DNA from: Ceratopteris richardii
Taxonomy: Eukaryota; Streptophyta; Polypodiopsida; Polypodiales; Pteridaceae
Length of the DNA: 64,000 nucleotides
Assembly (NCBI GenBank): GCA_020310875.1
Contig: CM035407.1
Coordinates: forward strand, 200,078,325 to 200,142,324
Reading direction: 5' to 3'
The stretch's first letter is position 1; each line of letters starts with the position of its first letter. Below the pieces are notes generated by a model. That model searched no databases. It saw only the letters and a list, made by a program, of their open reading frames with translations, and had not been told where the DNA came from. The translations under genes were made by a program, and so were the position numbers. This document shows, piece after piece, positions 45,187 through 56,186 of this stretch.

Positions 45187-46069
45187 TGTGTACCTAAGTC
45201 GAGAAGACTCAAGGACTTGTGCCAAAGAGACTGAACCTCATTTGCAACACAAGTGCGTATAGGGGGAAATTGACACACACTTATATGTCAATCCGATCAA
45301 ACGACCTAACCAAGTGTATGAGGACACATGCACTCATGATGGAGAATGAAGTGGTTCAGCTGATATGTGTGAGAAAAGACTAATTCACCTCTTTAACTCA
45401 CTGAAAGACTGAAAGTGTCTGCCGTGATACCTCTTATAGAAGTTTTTAGTAAATCAAGAATTTCTCCCTGCTCCAAGCTCTGAATATAGTCAATAGGTAC
45501 TCGTTCCGAAGCTCTCAATGAGACGCATTTATTGCAATTGGTTTCACTCGATTTTGACAACCCTACTTCAAGTTATGACCAAAATAGTGAATGGTGGGAG
45601 GTACCCACACTCATGCCACAACTCCTACAAGCTCACACACACACTACAATAGCTCAAAAAAAGTGGGGAGGAGTAGACAACAGTCCTACACACACATTCC
45701 AAGCATGACACACACATAGAAGATCAAAGAGAAGATGGAAATCTGCAGGAAAGAGGCAAATTCGAGATTCCAAAGCTCTCCTTGTTCACAATAGCAAAAA
45801 GTGCTTACAAAGAGTCACAAAGTGACTTATATACATGTGCCCTAAATTTGGTCCTTTCACACAAGAGACCGGCACTTTATTACTAAAAAGTGAATTTCCT
45901 ACTAATTTACAAGGGATATTTTACAACAAGATGGGATTATGCCACTAGAGGACTCCTCTAGTGCATTTACATGGCTTGAGGGAATTCTCTAAGACTTGAA
46001 GAAGAAAAATCATGCCCATTAATTTGAAAATTTTGGGGCTCTTCTCTTGTGCTTCTTTGCCCTGCAACA
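45187..46069 (-). repeat. LTR-B, minus orientation, PBS on one side and PPT on the other
   Basis: On the minus strand it runs from TGTTGCAGGGCAAAG to TAGGTACACA, 883 bp. Its TATA-like region is CATGTATATAAGTCAC (about 45817-45832). The left side has a primer site and the right side a polypurine tract, so it serves as 3' LTR for the body at right and 5' LTR for the leader at left. Confidence 0.82.
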
Positions 46070-46086
46070 CTCTCCCCCTCTTTGTC
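46070..46086 (-). other. Polypurine tract of the LTR-B element
   Basis: Minus strand ACAAAGAGGGGGAGAG directly precedes the LTR. The same purine run occurs at 20559-20571 in the other copy. Confidence 0.82.
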
Positions 46087-46800
46087 TCTGTTGTCCCTTG
46101 ACAGGCTTTACTTCTTATCCTCAGCTTGTTTTCTGCATGCATCCCTTGGTCAGTTTTGCCTGTTTGTCAGACTGGCATTACGTTTCAATGGCCCTGATCT
46201 TGATTCTTCTTTCACATCCTCTGGACCTAATGCATTGCTTTGAGCCTGTTTATTTTGTTGCCAATGCATGCTAACAGCGGAAGGATTACTACCTGCCAAA
46301 TATTGTCTTGCACTTCTTCATGTATAGTTCCTGGCCCTGGTACGTCCTTCCCATGAAATGTCTTGGTTCTGATTGTTCTTTAATTCCATTCCTTAGGACC
46401 TGGTTGTTTCACGTTGTTGCCTGATGTGTGCCCCTGCGGGGCTTTGGGCAGAGGGTAGTTCTTCCACTTTATGATCTGCCTTCTTTATTGAGCCATTCTT
46501 GACTTTGATCTTCTTCTTCTTCTCTTCTTGCTCGATTTCCCTTCCACAGCAGTCTTAATACCACAAAATCCAAAATGAAGAGATTAGCTTGTACTTCGAG
46601 TGGAACTTTTGGGATCACTCCTAAGGGCCTTACTTTGCTTTGATCTGCCAAAGTAAGAGTGAAATTTGCAGGCCTTAAAGGGTGTAGTCTAATCTTTTCC
46701 ATTGTATGTTCAGGCATCAAGTTAATGCCAGAACCACCATCCACAATAACTCCTTGACACTCATGACCTTTGATAGATACTATCAGCTGAGGACTCTTAT
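46087..46800 (-). pseudogene. Protease and C-terminal tail of the LTR-B gypsy element
   Basis: The protease active site reads VDGGSGINLMPEHTMEKIRL (about 46745-46690) with D-G-G in place of D-S/T-G, a variant seen in some plant gypsy elements; strands TLTLADQSKVRPLGVIPKVP and VQANLFILDFVVL follow. After the protease the minus strand gives KGRSYHKVEELPSAQSPAGA-like and HGKDVPGPGTIHEEVQDNIW pieces, then the tail RSKACQGTTETKRGR at the PPT. No RT or integrase motifs lie between protease and tail, a distance of only about 350 bases. Either a large deletion removed them or the element never had them. Confidence 0.65.
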
Positions 46801-46803
46801 AAT

Positions 46804-48563
46804 CTATAAGGGGTGCTTCCCCTTAAATTGTACCTTTATGCATACATTAGTTTTTTCCACTAAACTTGTAGTGGAAGCCTCATGTTTTGACCTGAATTTC
46901 CCATCCATTTTTATTAAATAAAAAATACTAACCTCCTTTTTCATGGACTTGAGTAGTTTTGAAGCCTCTGATTCCTTAAGAGCATGGGCCCTAATTGACT
47001 TATCAAACTCCTCATGAGCCCTATTGAATGCATGCCCAATGGCCTCACTGGTACATATGAGATCTCCTTTTGGCCTTGTCTCTACACATGTGGTGGCTTT
47101 GTCTTCAGATGTCTCTTTGTCTTTATTCAATCCATTAATTCTTGATTCTTCACCTTCTACTTGAGCCTTCCCCTTGCTTCTTGTCTGCACTGTAAAAGAT
47201 TCAATTTTTTCTAACTGCACCACCCTGGTAGATGGTGATGGCCTAGTGATTTGATCTAACATTTATTCTTTGTGCACAGAAATCATTTGAATGTAGAGCC
47301 CAGATGAAGAGGCTTGATTCTTAGGACAACAATTTGTATAGTGGTCTCTGGCGTCTGGGCACTTCCTGCAAGGAGGGGCATTTTTTGGTAGAGTGCACCT
47401 ACTTTGGTAGTGCCCACATTCTCCACATCTGAAAGAAATGATTGGCCTCCTAGGCACATTTCCAAAGTTATTCCTCTGTCTAGGGTTGTAATTGTTACCT
47501 TGATTGGGTGCAGCCACCATCACGCTTGCTGGTGGTAGGGGTCCTCCTTGGGTCCAATATCTTGTTGCAGGCATTCCTCTTGATTGGCATTCCTGGGCCT
47601 CATGACCAGCTTTCCTGCATAGTTGGCAAGTCACACTTAACAGAGGACATTCACTTACTATATGACCTTGCTTTCTGCACATGGTACACCAAAGTCCACT
47701 CTTGATGCCACCCCCTTTGAGTTCCAGCAACTCCTATCGTAGTTGAGCCAATTCTTCTGCTTGGGCTTCCTCCTCCTTTTGGAGCTTTAATGCCTCAATC
47801 TCCCTCCTCAACTGAGTAACAACAACATTCTCCTCCTCTTTGCGGGGGTTATTCCTTTTTAAGCCCTCCAACTCTTTCCTGGATCCTCCATTTCTGTAGA
47901 ATAGGGTAGTTGAGAAGAAATGGCTCCATATTGTTGCCTTATCTGCTCCAGTCGTGTAGCTGTGTTGATGAACTCCTCTATGGAGGCTATGGGCAACACT
48001 AATTCCTTGATTTTACATTGGGTGGTCACTAGAAGTGGCTTAGCTAACCATTTCTTAACAAAACAATCATGTGGTGGATCTGGCAATTTAGCCATTAGTG
48101 TCTTGGCCCTAGTCACAAACTCTGGGAACTTTTCACCTAGACCCAATCTCAAATTTTCTAGTTCCTCTATGATGATCTTTGTAGTATTTCCATGCTCGAA
48201 TTGAGTCCTGAATGCATCTTTCATTAAGTCCCAAGTAGGAAAATGGTTCTCAGCAAATTGATTGAACCATTTATCTGCTAACCCTTCTAATGTGGCAGGG
48301 AAGAGTATCAAAAAGGCATCCTAGCCTCTAGTTTTGCATAGTGCTAAAAACCTTCTAATAAGCTCATTGGGATCTTCCTGAGCGAAGCCTTTGAAAGAGG
48401 GAAATTTTATATTTAATCTTGATAGTAGGGTTTCCAAGTCTACCTGTCCTGCCATGCTCTTTACTGATGAAGTTGACGAGAGTGGACTGGAGGATCTTCT
48501 AATAGCCTTCCTTCTTGTTTGCTTGCAGATGACCCTCAATGTTTGGGACTGGGTTGCAGTCAT
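46804..48563 (-). pseudogene. gag: gag polyprotein of the LTR-B gypsy element
   Basis: Start near 48563 (MTATQSQTLRVICK). The capsid core is clear: SRLNIKFPSFKGFAQEDPNE, then after one stop ATLEGLADKWFNQFAENHFP, MKDAFRTQFEHGNTTKIIIE and NLRLGLGEKFPEFVTRAKTL (48330-47860). The nucleocapsid part (47730-47263) has several Cys/His boxes: CTMCRKQGHIVSEC, CQLCRKAGHEAQEC, CGECGHYQSRC and CRKCPDARDHYTNCC, unusually many and partly irregular. A charged linker (47262-46804) leads to the protease. Two stops only, so relatively young. It matches plant Ty3/gypsy Retrotrans_gag. Confidence 0.85.
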
Positions 48564-49289
48564 GGGCTATTCATAGTCCTCTTAGTATGAGATAATTGAT
48601 AAGCATATTTACCTCTTAGCTCAATGAAGTAGCACTGTAGTACTATTGACACTTGACCTCTCTTGCACTTCACTTCTCTGCATTGCACACTGTGTGTCTC
48701 TTGCACTTCTCTCTCTTGCTTTTTTAGACTATGCTCACCTTGCTTACACTTTCTTAGCGAAGAATAGTCCTTGCCTTGATTTGAGTGTCGATTCATGTAT
48801 GCTCCTAACTGCAAGAGTATCTTGGTGCTCACTTTGATGTCTCAAGATTGTCTCCAAAAGTGGGCAGCCAACGAATCCATGTTTTGTCATGTAGTGACTT
48901 TAGACTAAAACAAAAATTTTAATTGGGGGGCCATACTTTCACTTCTGCGTACGCTGCCGCTTCACGTACCTTCACATTTTGTCTTTTAATTCTTTACTTG
49001 TGCACCTAAGAGAGGGTTCACCTGAACCTTCCCAAACACTTTGAACCTTAGGGAAATTAGAGAAATACCTCTCCAACCTGCAACCACTTTCTCGAATTCA
49101 TCCTTTGTGGACAATTAATTTTGCACTACGTGTGCACTTTGACACCTGAACTTTGAACACTTTGACTTTGCCCATGTTGACTTTGTCCTCGACGATGTTG
49201 ACTTTGATTGGTTTGACTTTGATTGTGGTTGACTTTGACTCTAGTTGACTTTGACTAATATGACTTTTAAGGGCTCAACAGTCACTAAT
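48564..49289. other. Leader/flank of the LTR-B gag, with TTGACTTTG repeats
   Basis: Non-coding. 49140-49260 is made of imperfect repeats of TTGACTTTG (about nine copies). A G-run (GGGGGGCC) lies near 48925. No primer site or LTR border could be set with confidence. Confidence 0.6.
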
Positions 49290-50150
49290 AATCCAAATGG
49301 TTTACCATGATGATGTTTTAAATGCTAGCATACAATGCATTGAGAAACATAATGTGCAATATCTTTTTCCATGTGGGGCCAAAAGAAGAAATCTTTGCAA
49401 GAAAAAATGATGTTGTGTATGCCTCTATGACCCATATAAGATGGTTCATACATTTCTTTGATGAAAAAATCTTTAAAATCTTGGCTTATGCATAATCAAT
49501 GTTGAAAATAATGTAACCCATGATGAAATTTATAATGTTCATCAGTTAAAGGTGAACCATTGTTGAATTCATGCCATGCACATGAGAAATACAAATTAGA
49601 TGCATAAGTGGAAATCATTTCTTGAAAGGAATGAATTTGGATTGGAGAAATATTATGCAAAACAACAGAATGGTGATGGTGGTAGTTCAAAGGGATCATC
49701 AGACATAAAACAATCCTTATAAGTAGTCATGAAAGGTTTATGTGCATCGAGTAGTGTATGAGTATAATCACTTACGACATTGACAAAAACAATGCATGAA
49801 TTGAATCCTTTCCTAAATGCACGTTTTACTTGAGTATGAATAATCAATGGAAATGCCTCGAAGTCATGCCACATAGAAAAAGTAATGATTTGAACTTTAA
49901 ATTCAAAGTTAAAGGTATGTGTATGCTAGTCAATGCATGGGTTATAATGATGATGAAAAGGCATACCGAGTATAACATCGTAAGATTGCAAAGGTGCAAT
50001 TAAAAATGTTTATGCATCTACATATGGGCCTATGCTAATCGTAACATCTTGCACTTCTCATGCTACTTCACAATGACTACCTTCAAATGCAGCTTTCATT
50101 ATATACAAGGAAGGAAATGTTTTTAATTTAAGTTCTTGTACTCATACTGG
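49290..50150 (-). pseudogene. pol: Ty3/gypsy fragment: protease region fused to integrase finger
   Basis: Minus-strand 50120-49650 is the gag/protease side (MWHDFEAFPLIIHTQVKRAF, RKGFNSCIVFVNVVSDYTHT), close to 31450-31640 of the plus-strand gypsy element. 49500-49310 is the integrase zinc finger (DFFIKEMYEPSYMGHRGIHN, then CKDFFFWPHMEKDIAHYVSQ). RT and RNase H between them are missing, leaving about 150 bases, so this is an internally deleted copy of the 30-34 kb family in opposite orientation. Confidence 0.78.
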
Positions 50151-50229
50151 AATTTCAAGAAATTCTGGCCACCTTCACCGAACGTGATTCCTGTAGGCCT
50201 TCATAAGTGAGATAGGAGAGAAAATTCGG

Positions 50230-51734
50230 ATGACAATGGTGCATCCAATGTGCTATCTCTCAAGGTTTAAACCAACCATTCAGACATAGTTTTTGCCTCC
50301 TCTATGTAAGAAATCTCATCAATAAGTGCATCATGTAAATGTGCAAAAATGGAATGATCTAAATCATTATGTGAACCATATAAAGGCTTTAAAATTGCCT
50401 CATGAGGACTAGCCCTTGACTATCCACCTATGAAAAGAGTCACTTAAGTGTCATACACATCTTTAGAGCTAACTCATGTCTCCTTAGTACATGAAAGTAA
50501 TGGTTGAATTGTATCTTACACAAAAACAACATCACAGCTAATCAAAATGTATTTAGTCTATGGGCGATATAGGCAATAGCCTTTGATTTCACAACTATAC
50601 CCAACCAAAAAAGTATATTTCACTACTTTGTTGTCTAGCTTTTTGCATTGTTGTTGAATCACTAATGCATATTCCAAGCAACCAAAGACACACAAATGAG
50701 AAACAGATGGGTTGCGACCATTCCAAGCCTCATATGGAGTGATCAATTAAAATGCTTTGCTGGGATAGCAATTAAGTTACTTATGCTTAACAAGTAATAG
50801 CATCAAACAAGAAGCTATGTGGTAAAGCCCGACTTTTGACCATACATCTTGCTATTTCCATGAGAGACATGTTCTTTCTTTTAGCAAAGCCATTTTGTTA
50901 GCATGTAAATGGCAATGTACATTGGTGTTTTATCCCAAGACATGTATTCTACCCCTCGATTAGAATGGAGGGTGCACAATTTACATGCTGAGATATTTAC
51001 AACAACAACCAGGAACTTTTTGAAGCACATAAATACTTTGTACTTTGCTTTCAATCTTTTTGCATTCCATGTTCACACTATTGATATATTTAGGTAGTGA
51101 TGCGTGTGAACACTCTAGGACCGTCGGGAACTTTTTCCCCATGCATGCCTAGAGAAGCCATCAATAAAATTCATGAAGTAAAGGTAGTTCCCAAATGTAG
51201 GTGCCTACATAGAGATAAAGACATCACTATGAACAAGCTCCCATTTATGAGGAACTTGAATTGAACCATCCTTTGGGAAAAAGGAACATTGCATTTTGCC
51301 CCAAATACAAAATTCACAAACATGTATACAAGGTAAGACAATTTTGGGTAGAGAGGACACCATTTCATATTTATGTAGGTGAAGTAAACTAGCAAAATTT
51401 AGATGACCAAAGCCTGCATGCCAAAGTTTTCATCTGAGATAGCCTAAGAATCTTGAACTACACATGTTGAATCATTCACATATTTCTCATAGTCTATGAT
51501 CTTATACAATCTATGACATAAAATTCCAAGAACAATAATAATATCACCATTCGAGAGATCATGAACTATACATTTATAATCAACAAATTTGACAACCAAG
51601 CCAATCTTCTCTAATACTAAAACTGAAAACATATTTTTCTTGATCCTTGTCACATGTAAAGAAGATGTGAAATAACTGCCATCAGTAGTACTCAAATGAT
51701 CTAAACAATTCCATTTTACGATACGAGGAGCCAA
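50230..51734 (-). pseudogene. pol: copia protease-integrase and linker, minus strand
   Basis: 51734-51444 corresponds to 13740-14020 of the plus-strand copia element (VTRIKKNMFSVLVLEKIGLV, HDLSNGDIIIVLGILCHRLY). 51395-51171 is GAG-pre-integrase (VNFVFGAKCNVPFSQRMVQF). The integrase core is interrupted by a small plus-strand LTR fragment (51078-51143), then continues (LVVVVNISACKLCTLHSNRG; HVSLMEIARCMVKSRALPHS). 50746-50558 is the integrase tail (TPYEAWNGRNPSVSHLCVFG). 50550-50230 is the linker toward RT. Frameshifts and stops throughout. Confidence 0.82.
51078..51143 (+). repeat. Small copia LTR fragment in antisense inside integrase
   Basis: TTGATATATTTAGGTAGTGA and GTGTGAACACTCTAGGACCG match the first 60 bases of the copia LTR at 12147/20008/21640, in plus orientation, within minus-strand integrase. 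Confidence 0.75.
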
Positions 51735-51779
51735 ACCAAATTCGTAGAAAGCATTTCAATCTAGCAGTAATGATCCCTC

Positions 51780-53274
51780 TTTGGTATAAAACAATCCAAG
51801 AAGTGAGGTTCCACTCAAGTATCAAAAGATGTGCTTAACCATCTATCAATGTTTGACACCTAGAAAATGCAAGAAATTAATCATCTAAGAGATAATAAAT
51901 AGAATATCAAGCCAGTATATGCATAAATAAATCAAGCATTCAACATCCTACTAATAGAGAACAAAATCGAATGCTTCTCTAGCATCATGAAGACTCATAT
52001 GTAAATTTTTATCGATGGGATTCGCAATAGCTTTGCAATTTCCAATGCCATAACCCTGGAATAATGTGTCAATGTATTTTTTTGATAGAAAGCTATTCAC
52101 CCATCAACTTGCATAAATTGAACTCCCAAATGTTGATGCAAATGCTCCATTCTAACATCTCAAAAGAGGCATGCAGATTAGACTTAAATTAAAAAATGTG
52201 TTTCTCTTCAAGACCAATGAGCAACATATCATTAACATGTACAAAAATGATCAGAAGTGCATCATGTAGAGGCTTAAAATATAAGGTATTCTCAATCAAA
52301 CTTTTCTGAAAACCATGTAGCAAATAGGCATGCATCTTCTCATACCAAGCATGTGGTATTTGATTTAAACCATGTTTCAACATGCACACTTTCTTTTCAT
52401 GCCCTTTGTGTACAAATCCATAGGGCTGAAATACGTACACTTCTTCATGTAAATCTCCATTTAGAAATTTATTTTTTAATGTCCAAGTAATGTACATTCC
52501 AACTATGATGAGCTACAAGTGCACAAATGCAAAGAACAGTGCTGATTTGGCATGTAGGAAGAAAGCTCTCATCAAAATCAATGCCTCTCTCTTGAGCATA
52601 ACCTTTGGAAAAAAACTAGCCTTATACTTGTGAAATGTTCCATGGGGCTTACATTTGAGGTCACATACCTATTTAGTGTCAATTTCCTTTTTGCCTCAAG
52701 GAAAATCACATAAAGATCAAGTACAATTCTATCTAATAGCATCATCTTCTGATTGCCTAGCAACCATCCAATGTTCTGTGCTTCATCAAAAAATAGGTTC
52801 ATTCTCATCATAAAGACTAGAGACAACCATTGCATAAAAATATGATGCAAAGGAAGCACTATGAAAACCTGAACGAGTATAATATGACAAAGGTGAATCT
52901 AATTTTCTATCTCTCAAAGTAAAAAACAACCATTTAGGCATAGTTCTTACCTCTTCTATGTAAGCCCTCTCATCAACAAATGCATCATGTAATTCTATGT
53001 CACAAGTGCAAAAATCTTCATCATCAGTTGGAATGTGTAAAGGCTAAGAAATCACCTGATTTGCATCAACATGACTATCGACTTATAAAAAGACATAGCA
53101 ATGTTTCATACACATCCTTTGAGCTTGATGTCTCCTTGGCATCTGAAAGGACCAAAAATAACATCACAACTAACCAAAATGCATTTACTATGTGGATGAT
53201 ACAAAGGATAGCCTTTCCTTTATGAACTCTACCCAATAAAAATACATTTCATTGCATTATCATCCAATTTTTTG
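51780..53274 (-). pseudogene. pol: copia reverse transcriptase, minus strand
   Basis: Right to left: 53225-52900 is the linker after integrase (the same region as 14849-15163), 52859-52578 the RT start (FDEAQNIGWLLGNQKMMLLD), and 52497-52189 the first RT block (LKNKFLNGDLHEEVYVFQPY, VCMLKHGLNQIPHAWYEKMH, IIFVHVNDMLLIGLEEKHIF, with VNDML for YVDDL). 52140-51870 is the RT thumb (EWSICINIWEFNLCKLMGE) and the start of RNase H (FLHFLGVKH). Same family as the 12-20 kb element. The right end is cut by an LTR at 53275. Confidence 0.82.
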
Positions 53275-53671
53275 TGTTGGTTTTTTAGGCACTAATGTCA
53301 AGGGAAAGGACATAAGGAAAAGAGCTCACTCACAAACTCTCACACTCAAGAGGAGCACATGGAGATTGATGCAAGGAAGAAGAATCTTCTTCTTCTTCAT
53401 ATATTACATAAAGATAATATACAAAAATGACCTAATACAACAATACAACTAATGTAATATGTACAGAATAGTACATAAGCAAAATCCTAATGTCTACAAA
53501 TGAGTGAGCTAGCAAGAAAACAAATGTGTCATTACTCTCAGTAGATAAATCTAATAAAGCTCAATGAAGTATTCTTAACATATATCGGTGTGACCACTAT
53601 ACATGTCAAAGAAATGAAAAAGTGATACATGTCATCCTTCATCATCACATGTTGAGCTTAATATCTCAACA
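53275..53671 (-). repeat. 3' LTR of a minus-strand copia element
   Basis: 397 bp; minus strand begins TGTTGAGATATTAAG and ends AAAAAACCAACA. A polypurine tract (53672-53688, minus strand GAGCTTGGGGGGAG) is adjacent, and the matching pol lies to the right. Confidence 0.85.
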
Positions 53672-53689
53672 CTCCCCCCAAGCTCAACA

Positions 53690-55603
53690 TCATGTCTTGT
53701 AATCCATGCATCTTATGAAACTTCTTCAACTTCTCAGTTCCAAGTGCTTTAGTGAAAATATCAGCAACTTGCTCATTTTTCCTCACATAAACAAGGTCAA
53801 CATCACATGCTAATATTTTTTCCCTGATGAAATGATAATGTAACTCGATATGCTCAGCATCAAAAATAGCATTCTATGCTACCTGTATGTTTCTAAGATT
53901 ATCACAATAAATGTTGATAGGCTTTTGCACTTCCACACCTAAATTTGCAAGTAGCATCCCTAGCCATGAAGCTTCACATGCTTCCATTGGAGCGCCTATA
54001 TATTCACCCTATGTATTCGACAAAGCAATAGTGGGTTACTTCTTGTTGCTCCATGTAATGTTTGCACTCCCAAATGAGAATAGAAAGCCACTAGTAGATC
54101 TTCTATCTGGAATACTACCAGCCCAATCTGCATCCGTGTATCCATGAACCTACAATTCCATGCCAGCTTCATAAAATAATGCATAATCCAAACTAGCATG
54201 CACATAATGTAGAGTGCATCTCAGAGCATCTAAATGTGGTTTTGTGGCTTTCTACCAAACTTAGAATTGTGGGAAGCTTCATATATCTCAGAATCACAAG
54301 GCCTGATCTAAGCTACACTCATAGAGCATCTAAACATGAAAATTGTCATAAGTTTGGATATTTACCTACAAACTTCTCTTCAGGTGTAACTTGATGTACA
54401 ATAGTAGTCAGGGTTATGTTCATGATGTGTACAACAATGTGCACATCTTTTGCCCAATAACAATGAGGCATATTCTTATGACCCATCAAGGCTCTTGCTA
54501 TTTTTGCAATATTTCTATTATTGTGTTCAACAGATGCCATTATGTTGTGGTATGGACATGCATGAAAATTATCATCAAATTCCATGAACTTTTAGAAAGC
54601 TATTGAACTCATTTGACATGTACTCATCTCCTCCATGAGATCTTAATGTCTTAATATACTTCCCTGTCTAATTTTCCACCATAACATTGAAATTCTAAAA
54701 GTGAGTAAATACTTCACTCTTCTCTTTCATTAAGTAAACCCATACTTTGCGTGTATGATCATCAATGAAAGTGCCATTGACAAGCTCCTTTGACTTCATG
54801 AATTTTGGCCTTTGCAAATTTACATGTTCAATTTGCTTGTGCCAAATCTATATATCAGCAATAACATTTGCACCTTTTGCAAACATGGTTGCATTCATTT
54901 CAAGAATTTTCAAATTTAAGGTGAACATCCTACACACTTTGTTTCCTTTGGTGATCAATCTTCCACCCTGTTTGTACTCTTCTATATATAACCCATCAAC
55001 ATTGAGCTTGACTTGTAATCCTTGGTCAACCATTTTTCCATCAAAATCTAGATTCTTTTTTATATTCAAAACATACAACACATCAACAAGATGTTTTACC
55101 TTCCCCTCCTCCATAGATAGTGCTATGTTTCTTGTATGCTCAATAGGATGGGATGTGTCATTGCCTATCTCATTATATCAAGGAAATGGCAATATTTACA
55201 AACTACTTAACCATTCTACATGATTGGTAATTTGATTTGAAGTACTTGAATCAACATACCAGACATTACCATTAAATTTCAAAACATTATCAAACTTCCT
55301 ATTCATCATATAATGTTGGACCATGAATAGCTTCTCAAAATCATCTCCACTTGTGGATGCATGGTTATTTTGCAGCCTTTTGTTATTTTGATTCTTCAAC
55401 CTGCAATCATGTTCAAAGTTTCCATGCTTACCAAAATTCTAGCATCCTTTACTATCATTACATAAATCATGTCTTTGGAAAATTCTATGGCGTCTTTGGA
55501 TCCCCATACCTCGAAATTGTCCTCTACCTCTTGCATGATTTTGTTGTTGACATTGGCCTCGGTAACTATTTTCTCTTCCACTTGTGGAGACTCTATCTCT
55601 GCT
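53690..55603 (-). pseudogene. pol: copia gag end, integrase and RNase H, RT deleted
   Basis: Right to left: 55600-55420 is the gag C-terminus (GRENSYRGQCQQQNHARGRG, then GKHGNFEHDCRLKNQNNKR, zinc knuckle partly lost). 55399-55196 gives the protease (VWYVDSSTSNQITNHVEWLS, D-S-S for D-S-G). 55114-54848 is GAG-pre-integrase (VKHLVDVLYVLNIKKNLDFD). 54790-54346 is integrase (KVWVYLMKEKSEVFTHF; HNRNIAKIARALMGHKNMPH). It then jumps near 54340 straight to RT end/RNase H (GYTDADWAGSIPDRRSTSGF, 54210-53911) and the pol end (LVYVRKNEQVADIFTKALGT), so the polymerase core is missing. A different copia family from the 12-20 kb one. Confidence 0.85.
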
Positions 55604-56169
55604 TGTAGCTCAGTGATGAGTAGCACCTCCTTTAATTCAATCCGGGAAGACATGATGATGGTATGAAGACCTCGAGCAAGTGAAGGCACAAGTGTGTGAG
55701 TGAGAAGCACATGAACATGCACAGACACGCACACACGACAAGAGCAAAGAGAGCAAGACAATGGAATCACTTCTATTACAACAAATTTCTCATACAAGTT
55801 CAAAACTACAACAAGCTAGCCCCCAAAAATGAGCTCTCTAGCTCTATTTATAGTTTTTGACTAGCTTTGGTCCTGTTCAGACCTAGTGTCTGGCCTAGTT
55901 AAAAATTAGGTCCCTAAGCTATTTTGGAGGCTCAAACGAGCTCTCAAAATTATGAAACTTGGTAGGCAAATACTAGTAAAGCTTCTCAAGCTCGAGGACT
56001 CCTCGACTTGCACAAAATGGAGCTACAAAAAGGTGAAATGGTATTTACAATGGTTTTCAGTGATGAATCACTTTTAAAATAATGTAAGGATTGAAAAAAA
56101 TTGATGGGTTGCCTCAGTGCTAGATCTGCATGTATGCCCGTACTTGCTTCTTCCCATATGATGCCAACA
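55604..56169 (-). repeat. LTR-A, minus orientation (3' LTR)
   Basis: Minus strand from TGTTGGCATCATATGGG to TCACTGAGCTACA, 566 bp. It aligns with 62267-62904 (plus orientation) and the nested element's LTRs. TATA box ACTATAAATAGAGC on the minus strand (about 55842-55855). It is inserted in the copia gag (55603). An AC-rich microsatellite lies near 55715. Confidence 0.85.
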
Positions 56170-56186
56170 CTCTCCCCCCCTAGCGT
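56170..56186 (-). other. Polypurine tract next to LTR-A
   Basis: Minus strand GACGCTAGGGGGGGAGAG directly precedes the LTR start, so the body of this element lies to the right. Confidence 0.82.
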
